Positions 32,999 to 41,701 of a DNA stretch of 64,000 nucleotides are shown piece by piece (the first letter of the stretch is position 1; each line of letters starts with the position of its first letter). The stretch lies in NCBI GenBank assembly GCA_963742865.1, contig CAVUNW010000077.1, forward strand, positions 248,001 through 312,000, written 5' to 3'. A program made the position numbers and the translations under genes. Source of the DNA: Bog-532 sp963742865. GTDB taxonomy: Bacteria > Actinomycetota > Actinomycetes > Streptosporangiales > Streptosporangiaceae. A model generated the notes under the pieces. It worked only from the letters and a program-made list of their open reading frames with translations. It was not told where the DNA came from and did not search any database.

Positions 32999-34704
32999 AT
33001 GGCATCGATCGTCGGTAAGAAGCGCGGCGAAGCCACCTACTACTACCTGGTGGAGTCCGCTCGCGTCGGCGGCAGGCCCCGGATCGTGTCCCAGGAATAC
33101 CTGGGTACTGCCGAGGAGCTGACCGCGGCGATGCGCGGTGGCGGGCTGGGGCTGCCCGACCGCATCCAGCACAAGGACTTCGGTGCGGTCGCTGCAGCCT
33201 GGGGTGTGCTGGAAGACCTTGGCGTGGCGGCGATCATCGATGAGGCGGCCGGTGCGCGGCGGTCTGATGCGGGTGCCAGCGCGGGCACCTACCTGGTGCT
33301 GGCGACGCTGAACCGGCTGGCCGACCCGTGCTCCAAGCGGAAGTTCGCCGACTGGTGGGCCAGGACGGCGGCGCCCCGGTTCACCAGGATCCCTGCCAGC
33401 GTGTGCGATCACCGGCGATTCTGGGACGCGATGCATGCGGTGCCGCTGGAGGCCCTGGAGGAAATCAGCCAGGCCATCGCGGTGGCGATCGTGGCGGCGT
33501 CCGGGCTGGACTGCTCGTCGGTTGCCCTGGACATGACCAACTTTGCCACCTTCATCGACACCGGGAATGAGAAGGCGCCGATCGCGCAGCGGGGCAAGGC
33601 CAAACAGAAGCGGACTGACTTGCGGCTAGTCGGCCTGGGCCTGGTTGTCACCCGCGACGGGGGGATCCCGCTGGCCTGGCGCGCCTACCCCGGCGACAAG
33701 CCCGACGTCACCCAGTTCCCCGCCCTGATCGGGGCGCTGCGCGCCCGGCATGAGGCGATCTGCGCTGCCAGCGGGCAGCAGCCCACGACGGAGATGACCG
33801 TCGTGTTTGACGCCGGGCAGAACTCCGGGGACAACTTCGCCTACCTCGCCGGCGCCGCCTGCATTACATCGGTTCGGTGCCCGCCTCCGGCTGCCCGGAT
33901 CTGACCAGCCTGCCCGCCAGCGTGCGAGCCGTCGTGGACGAGGACCGGTTCGGCGCGCTGACTGCCTGCGACACCCGCCGCGAGGTTTACGGCGCCGATC
34001 GCCGGGCGATCCTGACCCACTCACCTGAGCTGCACCAGGCCCAGGCCCGCGGGTTCGATGGCACCACCATGGCCAAGGCCGGCCGGAAGCTGGACGAGCT
34101 GGCCGCCACCCTCGCCCGCGGCAAGGCCCGCCGGGCCAGGGACAAGGTCGAAGCCGAGATCACCGCGATCACCCGCAAGCCCTGGGTACGCCGGGTAACC
34201 GCCTGGCAGCTTGACGGCGAGCAGCCCCGCGACCTGCGGCTTTCCTGGCACGTCGACCCGGGCGCCCGCGCCGCCCTGGAAGAAGAACTCTTCGGCAAGC
34301 ACGTGCTCATCACCAGCCACGACGACTGGCCCGCCGCCGAGGTGATCGCCGGGTACCGGTCCCAGTCCGAGGCCGAGTTCTCCTTCCGGCAGATGAAAGA
34401 CCCGCACATGGTGTCGTTCTCCCCGATGCACCACTGGACCGAGCACAACATCCGCGTCCACGTCTTCACCTGCGTGCTCGCTCTCCAGGCCGCCCACCTC
34501 ATGCGGTTGCGAGCCCGCCGGGCCAGCCTGGACCTGTCCGTGCGCGAGCTGCTCAGCGAACTCGCCGGGATCAGCGAGACCGTCCTGCTCTACCAGGGTG
34601 ACCGGGGCCGCCCCAGGGCCCACCGCATGCTCACCGAGACCACCCCCGTCCAGGACAAGCTCCGCGACATCTTCGGCCTCGCCCGCTATGCTCCCAGCCG
34701 CTGA
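32999..34704 (+). pseudogene. IS1634-family (IS4 superfamily) DDE transposase, one frameshift
   Basis: The first part (ATG 32999: ASIVGKKRGEATYYYLVES) has a DDE-type catalytic core: VALDMTNFATFID holds the first Asp and TVVFDAGQNSGDNF the second. The frame then ends at 33904. A missing base near 33857-33860 would restore reading into ALHYIGSVPASGCPDLTS and the rest (to 34704), where GYRSQSEAEFSFRQMKDP carries the third acidic residue, followed by HNIRVHVFTCVLALQAAHL. Whole product ~568 aa, normal for the family. It is inactive as read, but the fault may be a sequence error. Confidence 0.85.
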
Positions 34705-34705
34705 C

Positions 34706-34720
34706 ATGGGTAATACACCA
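34706..34720 (-). repeat. Subterminal inverted repeat, right copy
   Basis: ATGGGTAATACACCA, the exact reverse complement of 32982-32996, beginning two bases after the transposase stop. Confidence 0.85.
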
Positions 34721-34760
34721 AACCAGCCCCAGCACCCCCACTGAACAGCGGAAACAAGAG

Positions 34761-34788
34761 CAAGATCAACTTATCCCGGAAACTCCGG
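34761..34788 (-). repeat. Right terminal inverted repeat of the IS
   Basis: 28 bases whose reverse complement begins CCGGAGTTTCCGGGAT; matches the left end at 25 of 28 positions. It is followed directly by CTAG. Confidence 0.92.
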
Positions 34789-34854
34789 CTAGGGCGGCTG
34801 GCCGGTCGCTGCGGCGAGAAGCCGCCTGCTCGCGATGCTCCTAGGAACGTCCGT

Positions 34855-35928
34855 TCAGAACAAAAGGCTGGAGAGGGCGGCGCGGGCCTTGCTCACGCGC
34901 GGGTCCCGGGGCGGGAAGACCTCAAAGAGACCGACGAGGCGCGCCCGCGCCTGGTCCCGCTCCTCCCCCGACGTTCGCCGGACCACCCCGAGCAGCCGGT
35001 CGAAGGCGTCCTCGACCTTGCCCGCCGCCAGCTCGAGGTCGGCCACGCGGGCCTGGGCGTCCACGTCGTCAGGGTGCTCGGCGGCGGCGCGCCGCGTGGC
35101 GCCCTCGTCGTAGGAGTCCAGGCGCTGGAAGAGCTCGACGCGGGCCAGGCCGACCTTGGCCACCGGGTCCGCGGGAGAGTTCGCGAGGACCTTGCGGAAG
35201 GCGTCGGCCGCGGCGTCCATATCGCCACGTTCCATCGCCTGCTGAGCCTCGGCGTAGGCCGGATTCGACGTTTCCGGGCCCATGGGGCCACCGGGTCCTC
35301 CGGGGCCGCCGGGACCTCCCGGGCGGCCGGGACCTCCCGGGCGGCCGGGACCACCGGCACCAGGCGGCCCGCCGGGCGCGGGCGCGTCCGCCGCCTGCGG
35401 GCTACCGGGATCGGCGCCCTCGTCGCCGGGGGCGCCGCCGGGCCCGGCGCCGAGCTGCTCGGCCGCCGCCATGACCTGGCCGATCCACTGGCGGACCTGA
35501 GCCTCCGGCAGAGCGCCCAGGAAGCCGTCCACCAGCTGGCCGCCGATGACCGCGACGACCATGGGGATGCTCTGCACCTGAAGCGCCTGGCTGAGGCGCG
35601 GATTGGCGTCGACGTCGATCTTGGCCAGGATCCACTGTCCGGCCGCCTCACCAGCCAGCTTCTCCAGCACCGGGCTGAGCTGCTTGCACGGGCCGCACCA
35701 CTCGGCCCACAGGTCGATGATGACCGGTGTGGTCCGTGACCGCTCGACGACCAGGCTGTTGAACGTCTCCTCGGTGACGTCGATGACGGCGGTCCCTGCG
35801 CCGCCTGATGTCCCGCCCGGCGTCCCGCCCGATGTCCCGGCCTTGGCCGCCTGCTGCTGGCGCTGAGCGGCGGCCTGGCGTGCGCCAAGGTCGACGGCCC
35901 CGTGAATCGAAAAATCCCGCGACTGCAT
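34855..35928 (-). CDS. Thioredoxin-domain protein with TPR-like C-terminus (CnoX/YbbN type)
   Basis: A 357-aa cytosolic protein. After an N-terminal Gln/Ala/Gly linker, residues ~48-150 are a thioredoxin domain with the active site WAEWCGPCKQLSPVL and QVQSIPMVVAV. A collagen-like Gly-Pro linker (repeats of GGPGRPGGPG) follows at ~180-220, then TPR-like helices (AQQAMERGDMDAAADAFRKV). The domain order matches CnoX chaperedoxins, but here the WCGPC motif is intact, so redox activity is likely. ATG 35928 was chosen for the family-like start QSRDFSIHGAVDLG. Confidence 0.9.
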   Translation of the reverse strand: MQSRDFSIHGAVDLGARQAAAQRQQQAAKAGTSGGTPGGTSGGAGTAVIDVTEETFNSLVVERSRTTPVIIDLWAEWCGPCKQLSPVLEKLAGEAAGQWILAKIDVDANPRLSQALQVQSIPMVVAVIGGQLVDGFLGALPEAQVRQWIGQVMAAAEQLGAGPGGAPGDEGADPGSPQAADAPAPGGPPGAGGPGRPGGPGRPGGPGGPGGPGGPMGPETSNPAYAEAQQAMERGDMDAAADAFRKVLANSPADPVAKVGLARVELFQRLDSYDEGATRRAAAEHPDDVDAQARVADLELAAGKVEDAFDRLLGVVRRTSGEERDQARARLVGLFEVFPPRDPRVSKARAALSSLLF

Positions 35929-36029
35929 GCTTCCATCCTGCCGTATGCCCGCAGCATCTGAACCAGCGCCATAGGGGCCCTTTTCCCGTGCCGCTTCCCA
36001 TGCCGTTTCCCTGGGTTGCGGCTTGAACT

Positions 36030-36048
36030 GTAGCACGTGATGTGCTAC
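36030..36048. promoter_or_regulatory. Palindromic operator upstream of the toxin-antitoxin pair
   Basis: GTAGCAC-GTGAT-GTGCTAC: 7-bp perfect arms with a 5-base spacer, ending 9 bases before the antitoxin ATG. This is the usual position and form of an autoregulatory site bound by an antitoxin or toxin-antitoxin complex. Confidence 0.7.
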
Positions 36049-36057
36049 GTTTCCGTT

Positions 36058-36447
36058 ATGGGTGATACAGTCGCTCCGCAGCCGTCCGCTCCGCCCGGCG
36101 CTGGCAATAGCACTGGCGCCGGTAAGGGCGTCCGCACTGGCGCTGGCGCCGCCATGCCAGCGCGCCGTATCGGGGTTCGCGAACTGCGGCAGCACGCCAG
36201 CGTCTACATCGACCTGGTGGAAAGGGGATACACGGTGGACATTACGAACCGGGGGCGCCTCGTGGCCCAGCTCGTGCCGGTCAGGGAACTGGAGAGCCCG
36301 CTGGAGCGCCTGATCGCCGCCGGGGTCATCGAGCCTGCCGAGGACGCCGGCGACCTGCTGGATATCGAGCCAGGACCCCCGGCACCGCCGGGCCAGCCGA
36401 CCGCATCGGAGATTCTCCGGCAGCTGCGGGAGGAGGAGCGGTATTGA
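36058..36447 (+). CDS. Phd/YefM-type antitoxin
   Basis: A 129-aa antitoxin. After a ~35-residue Gly/Ala/Ser leader comes the Phd/YefM DNA-binding domain (RRIGVRELRQHASVYIDLVE, then GYTVDITNRGRLVAQLVP). The acidic/Pro-rich C-terminal part, ending SEILRQLREEERY, is the likely toxin-neutralising arm. ATG 36058 follows the palindromic operator. The stop overlaps the toxin start (TTGA), so translation is coupled. Confidence 0.9.
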   Translation: MGDTVAPQPSAPPGAGNSTGAGKGVRTGAGAAMPARRIGVRELRQHASVYIDLVERGYTVDITNRGRLVAQLVPVRELESPLERLIAAGVIEPAEDAGDLLDIEPGPPAPPGQPTASEILRQLREEERY

Positions 36448-36836
36448 TCTACCTGGATTCTTCCGCCCTGATCAAGCTGGCCATCACCGAGCCGGAAACA
36501 CCCGCGCTGACCGAATGGCTCGGTCACAGCGCTAACGCCGTGCGGGTGTCCAGTCCCATCGTCAGGGTCGAGGTCCCGCGGGCGGTCTGGCGCGCGGACC
36601 CGGGCTCGCTGCCCCAGGCCTACACGGTCGTGCGGCGGGTGCGGGACATCCGCATCACGGCCAGCGTGCTCACCCGGGCGGCGGGAGCCCGCCCCGTGGC
36701 GCTGCGCGCGCTCGACGCCATTCACCTGGCGTCCGCACTCGCGGTCCGGCAGGACCTTACCGCCTTCGTCTGCTACGACAAGCGCTTGCTGGCGGCGGCC
36801 CAGGAAGCCGGCCTGCCCACTGCCAGCCCGGCTTAG
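36444..36836 (+). CDS. vapC: VapC-family PIN-domain toxin
   Basis: A 130-aa PIN-domain RNase. The acidic metal site is present: Asp in YLDSSALIKL (residue 5), Glu in SPIVRVEVPRA, Asp in ALDAIHLASAL and Asp in CYDKRLLAAA. VapC toxins cleave tRNA or rRNA when not held by their antitoxin. Start is TTG 36444 within the antitoxin stop, with GGAGGAG upstream. The partner is Phd/YefM-like rather than a classical VapB. Confidence 0.92.
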   Translation: MIYLDSSALIKLAITEPETPALTEWLGHSANAVRVSSPIVRVEVPRAVWRADPGSLPQAYTVVRRVRDIRITASVLTRAAGARPVALRALDAIHLASALAVRQDLTAFVCYDKRLLAAAQEAGLPTASPA

Positions 36837-37268
36837 CACCGCGGCGTCCGGCGTCCCGCGTCCCGCGTCCGGCGTCCCGCGTCCCGCGTCCGGCGTCCGG
36901 CGTCCGGCGTCCGGGAGCATGTTTCTCCCTAACGGGCGGCCGTGCACCTTGTCGCCGGTGCGGAGCCGTTCGCCCCGGAGCTTCGGGCGCCTGAGCACAG
37001 GCCGAGCGGGGCGCTATCGAATATGTCAGAAAAACCCCGAAGTTCGCCCAACCATCGTTGTCTATCGCGCGTCTCAAGTGATGACCCGGGCGTGTATGGG
37101 GGTGCGCCCGGGTCCCACGGTTCCGCGCTGTATGGGCGATTGTGTGGTACACCATTGGAATCTCTGACGCATGAGGTCGGGTATCCGTGCCGGGGGCCGG
37201 ATGCCGCAACCGTGACGCTGGGATCGGTCGCGGTTCGGCCCAGAACGGCGGCCAGCGAGGGGACTTCG
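36837..37268. promoter_or_regulatory. Gap upstream of the sigma-factor gene with a 7-bp tandem repeat
   Basis: 432 bp without a convincing gene. At 36846-36915 ten head-to-tail copies of a 7-bp unit (GTCCGGC or GTCCCGC) occur. An open frame runs through much of the rest into the sigma-factor gene, but its residues look non-natural. The promoter of the sigma operon should lie here; I cannot place it. Confidence 0.5.
36846..36915. repeat. Ten tandem copies of a 7-bp unit
   Basis: GTCCGGC/GTCCCGC alternating in ten consecutive copies just after the vapC stop. Being short and uniform, it is likely to vary in copy number between strains. Confidence 0.85.
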
Positions 37269-37763
37269 GTGCGCAGCTTCGGCAAGACGGACGGGGCGGC
37301 GGCCGAGGCATTGTTCACCAGCACGTATCCCCGGCTGGCCGGGTGGATCCGGCGCCTGGTCGACGACGACGAGACGGCGCACGAGATCGCGTCCGAGGCC
37401 TTCACGCGCCTGCTGGCCCGCTGGTCGGGCCTCGACAACCCGCAGAGCTACCTCTACATGATTGCGACCAACCTGATTCGTGACCACTGGCGCCGGACCG
37501 AGCGGGAGCGGCGGGCGATCCGCACGGTGACGGCCACGGCCCCGCGGGATCCGGTCTCGCAGCCCGCCGAGGACGTCGACGTCCGCGACCTCATCCAGGA
37601 CCTCCCGCAGCGGATGCGCAATGCCTTCCTGCTGCACTACTACGCCGGCTTCGGGGTGCGCGAGGTAGCGACCCTGCTCGGCCGGCCGGAGGGGACGATC
37701 AAGGCGGACCTGTTCCAGGCGCGGGCCCGCCTGAAGGCCACCATGGGGGACTCCGATGGATGA
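37269..37763 (+). CDS. ECF-type RNA polymerase sigma factor
   Basis: A 164-aa sigma-70 family protein with region 2 (YPRLAGWIRRLVDDDETAHE, FTRLLARWSG, YLYMIATNLIRDHWRR) and region 4 (LPQRMRNAFLLHYYAGFGVR, EVATLLGRPEGTIKADLFQA). GTG 37269 is preceded by GAGGGG with 6-base spacing. Its last 8 bases overlap the start of the downstream membrane protein gene, which is probably its regulator. Confidence 0.92.
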   Translation: MRSFGKTDGAAAEALFTSTYPRLAGWIRRLVDDDETAHEIASEAFTRLLARWSGLDNPQSYLYMIATNLIRDHWRRTERERRAIRTVTATAPRDPVSQPAEDVDVRDLIQDLPQRMRNAFLLHYYAGFGVREVATLLGRPEGTIKADLFQARARLKATMGDSDG

Positions 37764-39165
37764 CCGCCGAGACGACCTCGACCGCTGGCTGCAGGCCCGG
37801 ATCGACCCGCTGCCGCCACCGCCCGGGACGTTCGAAATGATCAAGCGGCGCGCGCGGCGCCGCCGGTACCGTCAGGTGGCCGTGTCCGCGGCCGCCGCCG
37901 CGGCGGTGGCCGCCGCGGTCCTCGTGGTCCCGCACGTGACGTCTGTGCTCCGCGTCAGCCCGAACCCGACCAGCGAGAACGCGGCCGCCGGATCGTCATC
38001 TCACCCCGCAAATGGCGGGCGCGGCACCGTGAACGCGTCCGGCACTCCGGCGCCGTCCACCGCTTCTTCCACTACGGCCCCCAGCGCGCCCTTTCGGCCA
38101 GCCCCGGTTCCGGCTGACTTCGCCGCGACCTCCGCGACGTTCGTCAGCCTGAAGACGGGGTGGGTCATCGGCCAGGGTGGCGTGCCCGGCCAGAAGTGCG
38201 CGACGGTGTACTGCACGTCCATGGCGCGCACCGACGACGCGGGACAGAGCTGGTATGGCGTCCAAGCGCCGGTGACTGGCGCACCCGATGGTGCATCCGG
38301 GGTCAGCCAGATCCGGTTCCTCGACACCACGAACGGCTGGGCGTTCGGCCCGCAACTGTGGGCAACCCACGACGGCGGCCAGCACTGGACGCAGGTCCCG
38401 ACCGGCGGCCAGCGCGTGACCAGCCTGGAAACCGTGGGCAACCGGGCCTTTGCGATCTTCGCCACGTGCAGCGGGACGGGCTCGGCCTTTGCCGCCCAGT
38501 GCACGAGCTTCACCCTGTACTCGACCCCGGCGAGTGCAGACGCCTGGACGCCGGTGCCGGCCGTAACCGGTCTCGGAAACAGCGGGCAGGCCGCGTCGGC
38601 GTCGCTGGCTCTCACCGCCACCCGCGGTTACCTGCTCGCCCCGGACGGCACGCTTTACGCCGGCCCGGTTTCCGGTACCGGCTCCTGGCAGCAGGTGGCC
38701 TCCGGCGCGGCGGGCGCCGCGTCCTGCAGCACCGGCCCGGCGCAGAGCAGCGGCCAGCCCTCGGGCGTGCTGCTGGCCGCCGCGTCCGTGTCCAGCCTCG
38801 CGCTCGCGTGCTCCGCCGCGGCAGCGCCGGGCGGCGGCGCTCAGGTGTTCACGTCCGGCGACGGCGGCGCGACGTGGCAGGCGTCCGGTTCCGTGACCGG
38901 GGTGACGGTCACGTCCCTGGCGGCCCAGCCCGGCGGCGGGATCGTGCTGGCCACGACCGACGGCCTCGATGTCTCGGCGAACGGCGGCGCGAGCTGGCAG
39001 CTGGTCGAGGCCGGGACCACGGGGCCTGCGGGCGGCTTCAGCTACGTCGGCATGACCAACCCCCACCAGGGCATCGCGGTGCCTGCGGACGCGACCGAGC
39101 ACGCGATCTGGTTCACGTTCAGCGCTGGCCGCGCGTGGCAGCGCTCCCCGATCGCGGGGAGCTAG
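37756..39165 (+). CDS. Single-span membrane protein with extracytoplasmic YCF48/BNR-like beta-propeller
   Basis: A 469-aa protein. Residues 1-45 are cytoplasmic (RDDLDRWLQARIDPLPPPPG, then an Arg-rich stop), residues ~43-60 a membrane span (VSAAAAAAVAAAVLVV), then a Ser/Thr/Ala linker. The outer domain has repeats typical of BNR/YCF48 propellers: FVSLKTGWVIG, RTDDAGQSWYG, FLDTTNGWAFG, ATHDGGQHWTQV and TSGDGGATWQ. Gene overlap with the ECF sigma factor suggests an anti-sigma or sensor role, though no zinc anti-sigma motif is seen in the short cytoplasmic part. Confidence 0.85.
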   Translation: MDDRRDDLDRWLQARIDPLPPPPGTFEMIKRRARRRRYRQVAVSAAAAAAVAAAVLVVPHVTSVLRVSPNPTSENAAAGSSSHPANGGRGTVNASGTPAPSTASSTTAPSAPFRPAPVPADFAATSATFVSLKTGWVIGQGGVPGQKCATVYCTSMARTDDAGQSWYGVQAPVTGAPDGASGVSQIRFLDTTNGWAFGPQLWATHDGGQHWTQVPTGGQRVTSLETVGNRAFAIFATCSGTGSAFAAQCTSFTLYSTPASADAWTPVPAVTGLGNSGQAASASLALTATRGYLLAPDGTLYAGPVSGTGSWQQVASGAAGAASCSTGPAQSSGQPSGVLLAAASVSSLALACSAAAAPGGGAQVFTSGDGGATWQASGSVTGVTVTSLAAQPGGGIVLATTDGLDVSANGGASWQLVEAGTTGPAGGFSYVGMTNPHQGIAVPADATEHAIWFTFSAGRAWQRSPIAGS

Positions 39166-40166
39166 CCGGGGGCTTCACGATCGGCGCGCTGCGTTCCATG
39201 ATCGGCGTCGGTGAGGGCGTCGAGAAGTTCGTCCGCGGCGGCGTAGGGATCGATCTGGCCGCCCGCGACCCGGTCGGCGAGTGGCCCGAGAGCACTGTCA
39301 CCCGGCAGGCGGCTCATCTTGCTGCGCAGGGCGCCCAGGGCCAGCGCCGTCACCTCCTCGCGCGCGCGGGCGGCTCTGCGGCGGTCCCGTTCGCCGGAGC
39401 TATCCAGCCAGGACCAGTGCGCGTCGAGCTTGCCGACCAGCTCGTCGATCCCGTCGCCGCTGGTCGCGATGGTGGTGACGATCGGCGGTTTCCAGTCCTC
39501 CGGGGCCCGTTCGGCCAGGGCGATCATGTTGCGCAGGTCCCGGATCGTCTCCTGCGCCTGCGGGCGGTCGGCCTTGTTGACCACGAAGACGTCGGCGATC
39601 TCCAGGATGCCGGCCTTCGCGGCCTGCACGGAGTCACCCATGCCCGGAACGACGAGCACCGCGACCGAGTCGGCCATCGAGGCGACCTCCACCTCGACCT
39701 GCCCCACGCCCACCGTCTCGATCAGGATCACATCGAAACGGGCCGCGTCGAGGGCCCGGATCACCTGCGGCGTCGATGCGGCTAGGCCGCCGAGGTGCCC
39801 GCGGCTGGCCATCGACCGGATGAAGACGCCGGGATCGGTGGCGTGATCCTGCATCCGGATGCGGTCACCGAGCAGCGCCCCGCCGGTGAAGGGTGACGTG
39901 GGGTCGATGGCCAGCACGCCCACCCGCAGGCCCTGGTCGCGGTAGGCGCGGACGAGCGCGCTGGTGACGGTTGACTTCCCGGCGCCGGGCGCGCCGGTGA
40001 GGCCGATCACCCGCGCGCGGCCCGCCAGGGGGCTGAGTTCCTTCATGACCGAACGGAGCCCCGGGGACCCGTCCTCGATCAGCGAGACCAGCCGCGCCAG
40101 GGCACGGGGATCGCCGTCGTGTGCCCGGGCGACCAGTTCCGGGGCGTCGCTCGCTGACGTGGCCAC
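39162..40166 (-). CDS. meaB: MeaB-type G-protein chaperone of methylmalonyl-CoA mutase
   Basis: A 334-aa P-loop GTPase that protects and reloads B12-dependent methylmalonyl-CoA mutase. Walker A is GLTGAPGAGKSTVTSAL near residue 57. Further motifs are AIDPTSPFTGGALLGDR, SMASRGHLGGL, ETVGVGQVEVEV and VVNKADRP (guanine recognition). I prefer GTG 40166 (ATSASDAPELVARAHDGD) over TTG 40175. Its stop overlaps that of the convergent propeller gene. The mutase genes are not in the window. Confidence 0.93.
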   Translation of the reverse strand: MATSASDAPELVARAHDGDPRALARLVSLIEDGSPGLRSVMKELSPLAGRARVIGLTGAPGAGKSTVTSALVRAYRDQGLRVGVLAIDPTSPFTGGALLGDRIRMQDHATDPGVFIRSMASRGHLGGLAASTPQVIRALDAARFDVILIETVGVGQVEVEVASMADSVAVLVVPGMGDSVQAAKAGILEIADVFVVNKADRPQAQETIRDLRNMIALAERAPEDWKPPIVTTIATSGDGIDELVGKLDAHWSWLDSSGERDRRRAARAREEVTALALGALRSKMSRLPGDSALGPLADRVAGGQIDPYAAADELLDALTDADHGTQRADREAPG

Positions 40167-40204
40167 GCGGCTCAACCTACACGGCTGGCATTACCCGGCT
40201 GGCG

Positions 40205-41450
40205 TTACACGCCTGGCGCGGGAACGCGGATGATCAGCGCCTCGCCCTGGCCGCCGCCGCCGCACAGCCCGGCGGCCCCGAGCCCGCCGCCGCGCCGCTG
40301 CAGTTCGTGCACCAGGTGCAGCGCGATCCGGGCCCCGGACGCGCCGATCGGATGGCCGAGCGCGATCGCGCCGCCGTTGACGTTGACCCGGTCCGGCCCG
40401 ATACCGAGGTCGCGCATGGACTGAATGCCAACCGCGGCGAAGGCCTCGTTGATCTCGACCAGGTCGAGGTCCGCCACCGTCAGACCGTCCTTGCCCAGCG
40501 CCTTGCGGATCGCGTTGGACGGCTGCGAGTGGAGGGAGTTGTCCGGGCCGGCGACCGACCCGGCGGCCCCGATCTCGGCCATGACCGGCAGGCCAAGGAC
40601 GTCCGCGGTCTCGCGCTGCCATCACGACCACGGCGCACGCGCCGTCGGAGATCTGCGACGCCGACCCGGCGGTAATCGTCCCGTCAGGGCTGAAGGCCGG
40701 GCGCAGCCGACTGAGCGATTCGGCGGTGGTGTCGGGGCGGACGCCTTCGTCCTCGTCGAAGACCAGCGGTTCTGCGCCCCGGCGCTGGATCTCGACGCCG
40801 ACGATCTCCTCGGCGAACAGGCCGTTCTTGATCGCGGTGGCGGCCCGCTGGTGGGACAGCGCCGCGAACTCGTCCTGCTCCTCCCGGGTGATGCCGAGCC
40901 TGGTGCCGTGCTGCTCGGTGGACTCGCCCATGGACACGTGGTCGAAAGCATCGGTCAGGCCGTCGATGGCCATCGAGTCGAGCAGCTCGACCGGGCCGTA
41001 CTTGTAGCCGCGGCGCGACTTCGGCAGGAGGTGCGGCGCCTGGGTCATCGATTCCATGCCGCCGGCCACCACGGCGTCGCACTCACCCAGCCGGACCAGC
41101 TGGGACGCGAGCGCGATGGCGTCCAGGCCGGAAAGGCAGACCTTGTTGACCGTGAGCGCCGGAACCGTCATCGGGATGCCCGCGGCGACCGCCGCCTGGC
41201 GCGCCGGAATCTGGCCTGCCCCGGCCTGGAGCACCTGGCCCATGATCACGTAGTCGACCTGGCCGCCGGGCAGACCCGCGCGCTCCAGGGCCGCCTCGAT
41301 CACGATGCCGCCGAGCTCCGCGCCGGAGAAGCCGGCGAGCGAGCCGAGGAGGCGGCCGATCGCGGTCCGGGCCCCGCCGACGATGACGGGCGTGCGCCCG
41401 GCGGGAATTCTGTCGGGGATTTCTGTGCTGCTGGCGAGCGCCTCGCTCAT
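40205..41450 (-). pseudogene. Acetyl-CoA C-acetyltransferase (thiolase), one frameshift
   Basis: Full-length thiolase (~414 aa) when one extra base near 40617 is removed. The first frame carries GRTPVIVGGARTAIGRLLGS, the nucleophile in NKVCLSGLDAIALASQL, AGGMESMTQAPHLL and ASQISDGACAVVVMA. The second frame continues with VLGLPVMAEIG, EINEAFAAVGIQSM, NVNGGAIALGHPIGASGARI (active-site His) and CGGGGQGEALI (second Cys). All catalytic residues survive, so the fault is probably in the sequence. ATG 41450 has GGGAGG upstream. It probably shares a transcript with meaB. Confidence 0.88.
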
Positions 41451-41701
41451 GCCGATACCTCCCGTCGCCGTGTCCTCCGGCCAGCGCGGACACGGTTCCT
41501 GTGTCACGATACCCAGCAGCCGGGCCCGGCATCCGCCCGCGCGGGGCGTGAGCTAAGTCTCGCTCGCCGCGGACGGCCACGGCTGGCGAAAGGCACGCGG
41601 TATCTGCTGTTATCGCAGCAGGACCGCACGGACGCACTCGCCGGGCCCAGGCTGCCCGCGGCGGAGCGGGCGCGGCGGAAACGCGAAGGCGAAGGTGGAC
41701 C

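Larger units (their letters stand above)
32880..34788 (+). mobile_element. IS1634-like insertion sequence, 1909 bp, flanked by CTAG
   Basis: The element has 28-bp terminal inverted repeats at 32880-32907 and 34761-34788, 25 of 28 bases matching (both start CCGGAGTTTC and share TAAGTTGATCTTG at the inner end). It is bordered by CTAG on the left (32876-32879) and right (34789-34792), a likely 4-bp target duplication. It contains one IS4-superfamily transposase gene, plus a 15-bp inverted repeat just outside the gene at each end. It lies between the convergent MarR and thioredoxin genes. Confidence 0.9.

Noticed and set aside
33857..33904. Programmed frameshifting to make the IS transposase
   Set aside because: IS1634-type elements encode one ORF, no slippery heptamer was seen at the break, and the catalytic core is split; a lost base explains it better.
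32880..34788. Prophage or integrative element around the IS
   Set aside because: No integrase, att repeats or phage genes; flanking genes are ordinary chromosomal genes and the tRNA-Leu gene is 18 kb away.
36846..36915. CRISPR-like array
   Set aside because: Units are 7 bp and contiguous with no spacers; no cas genes are in the window.
36942..37268. Longer N-terminus for the ECF sigma factor (start at 36942)
   Set aside because: The extra ~109 residues show no sigma region and the GTG at 37269 has a proper ribosome site.
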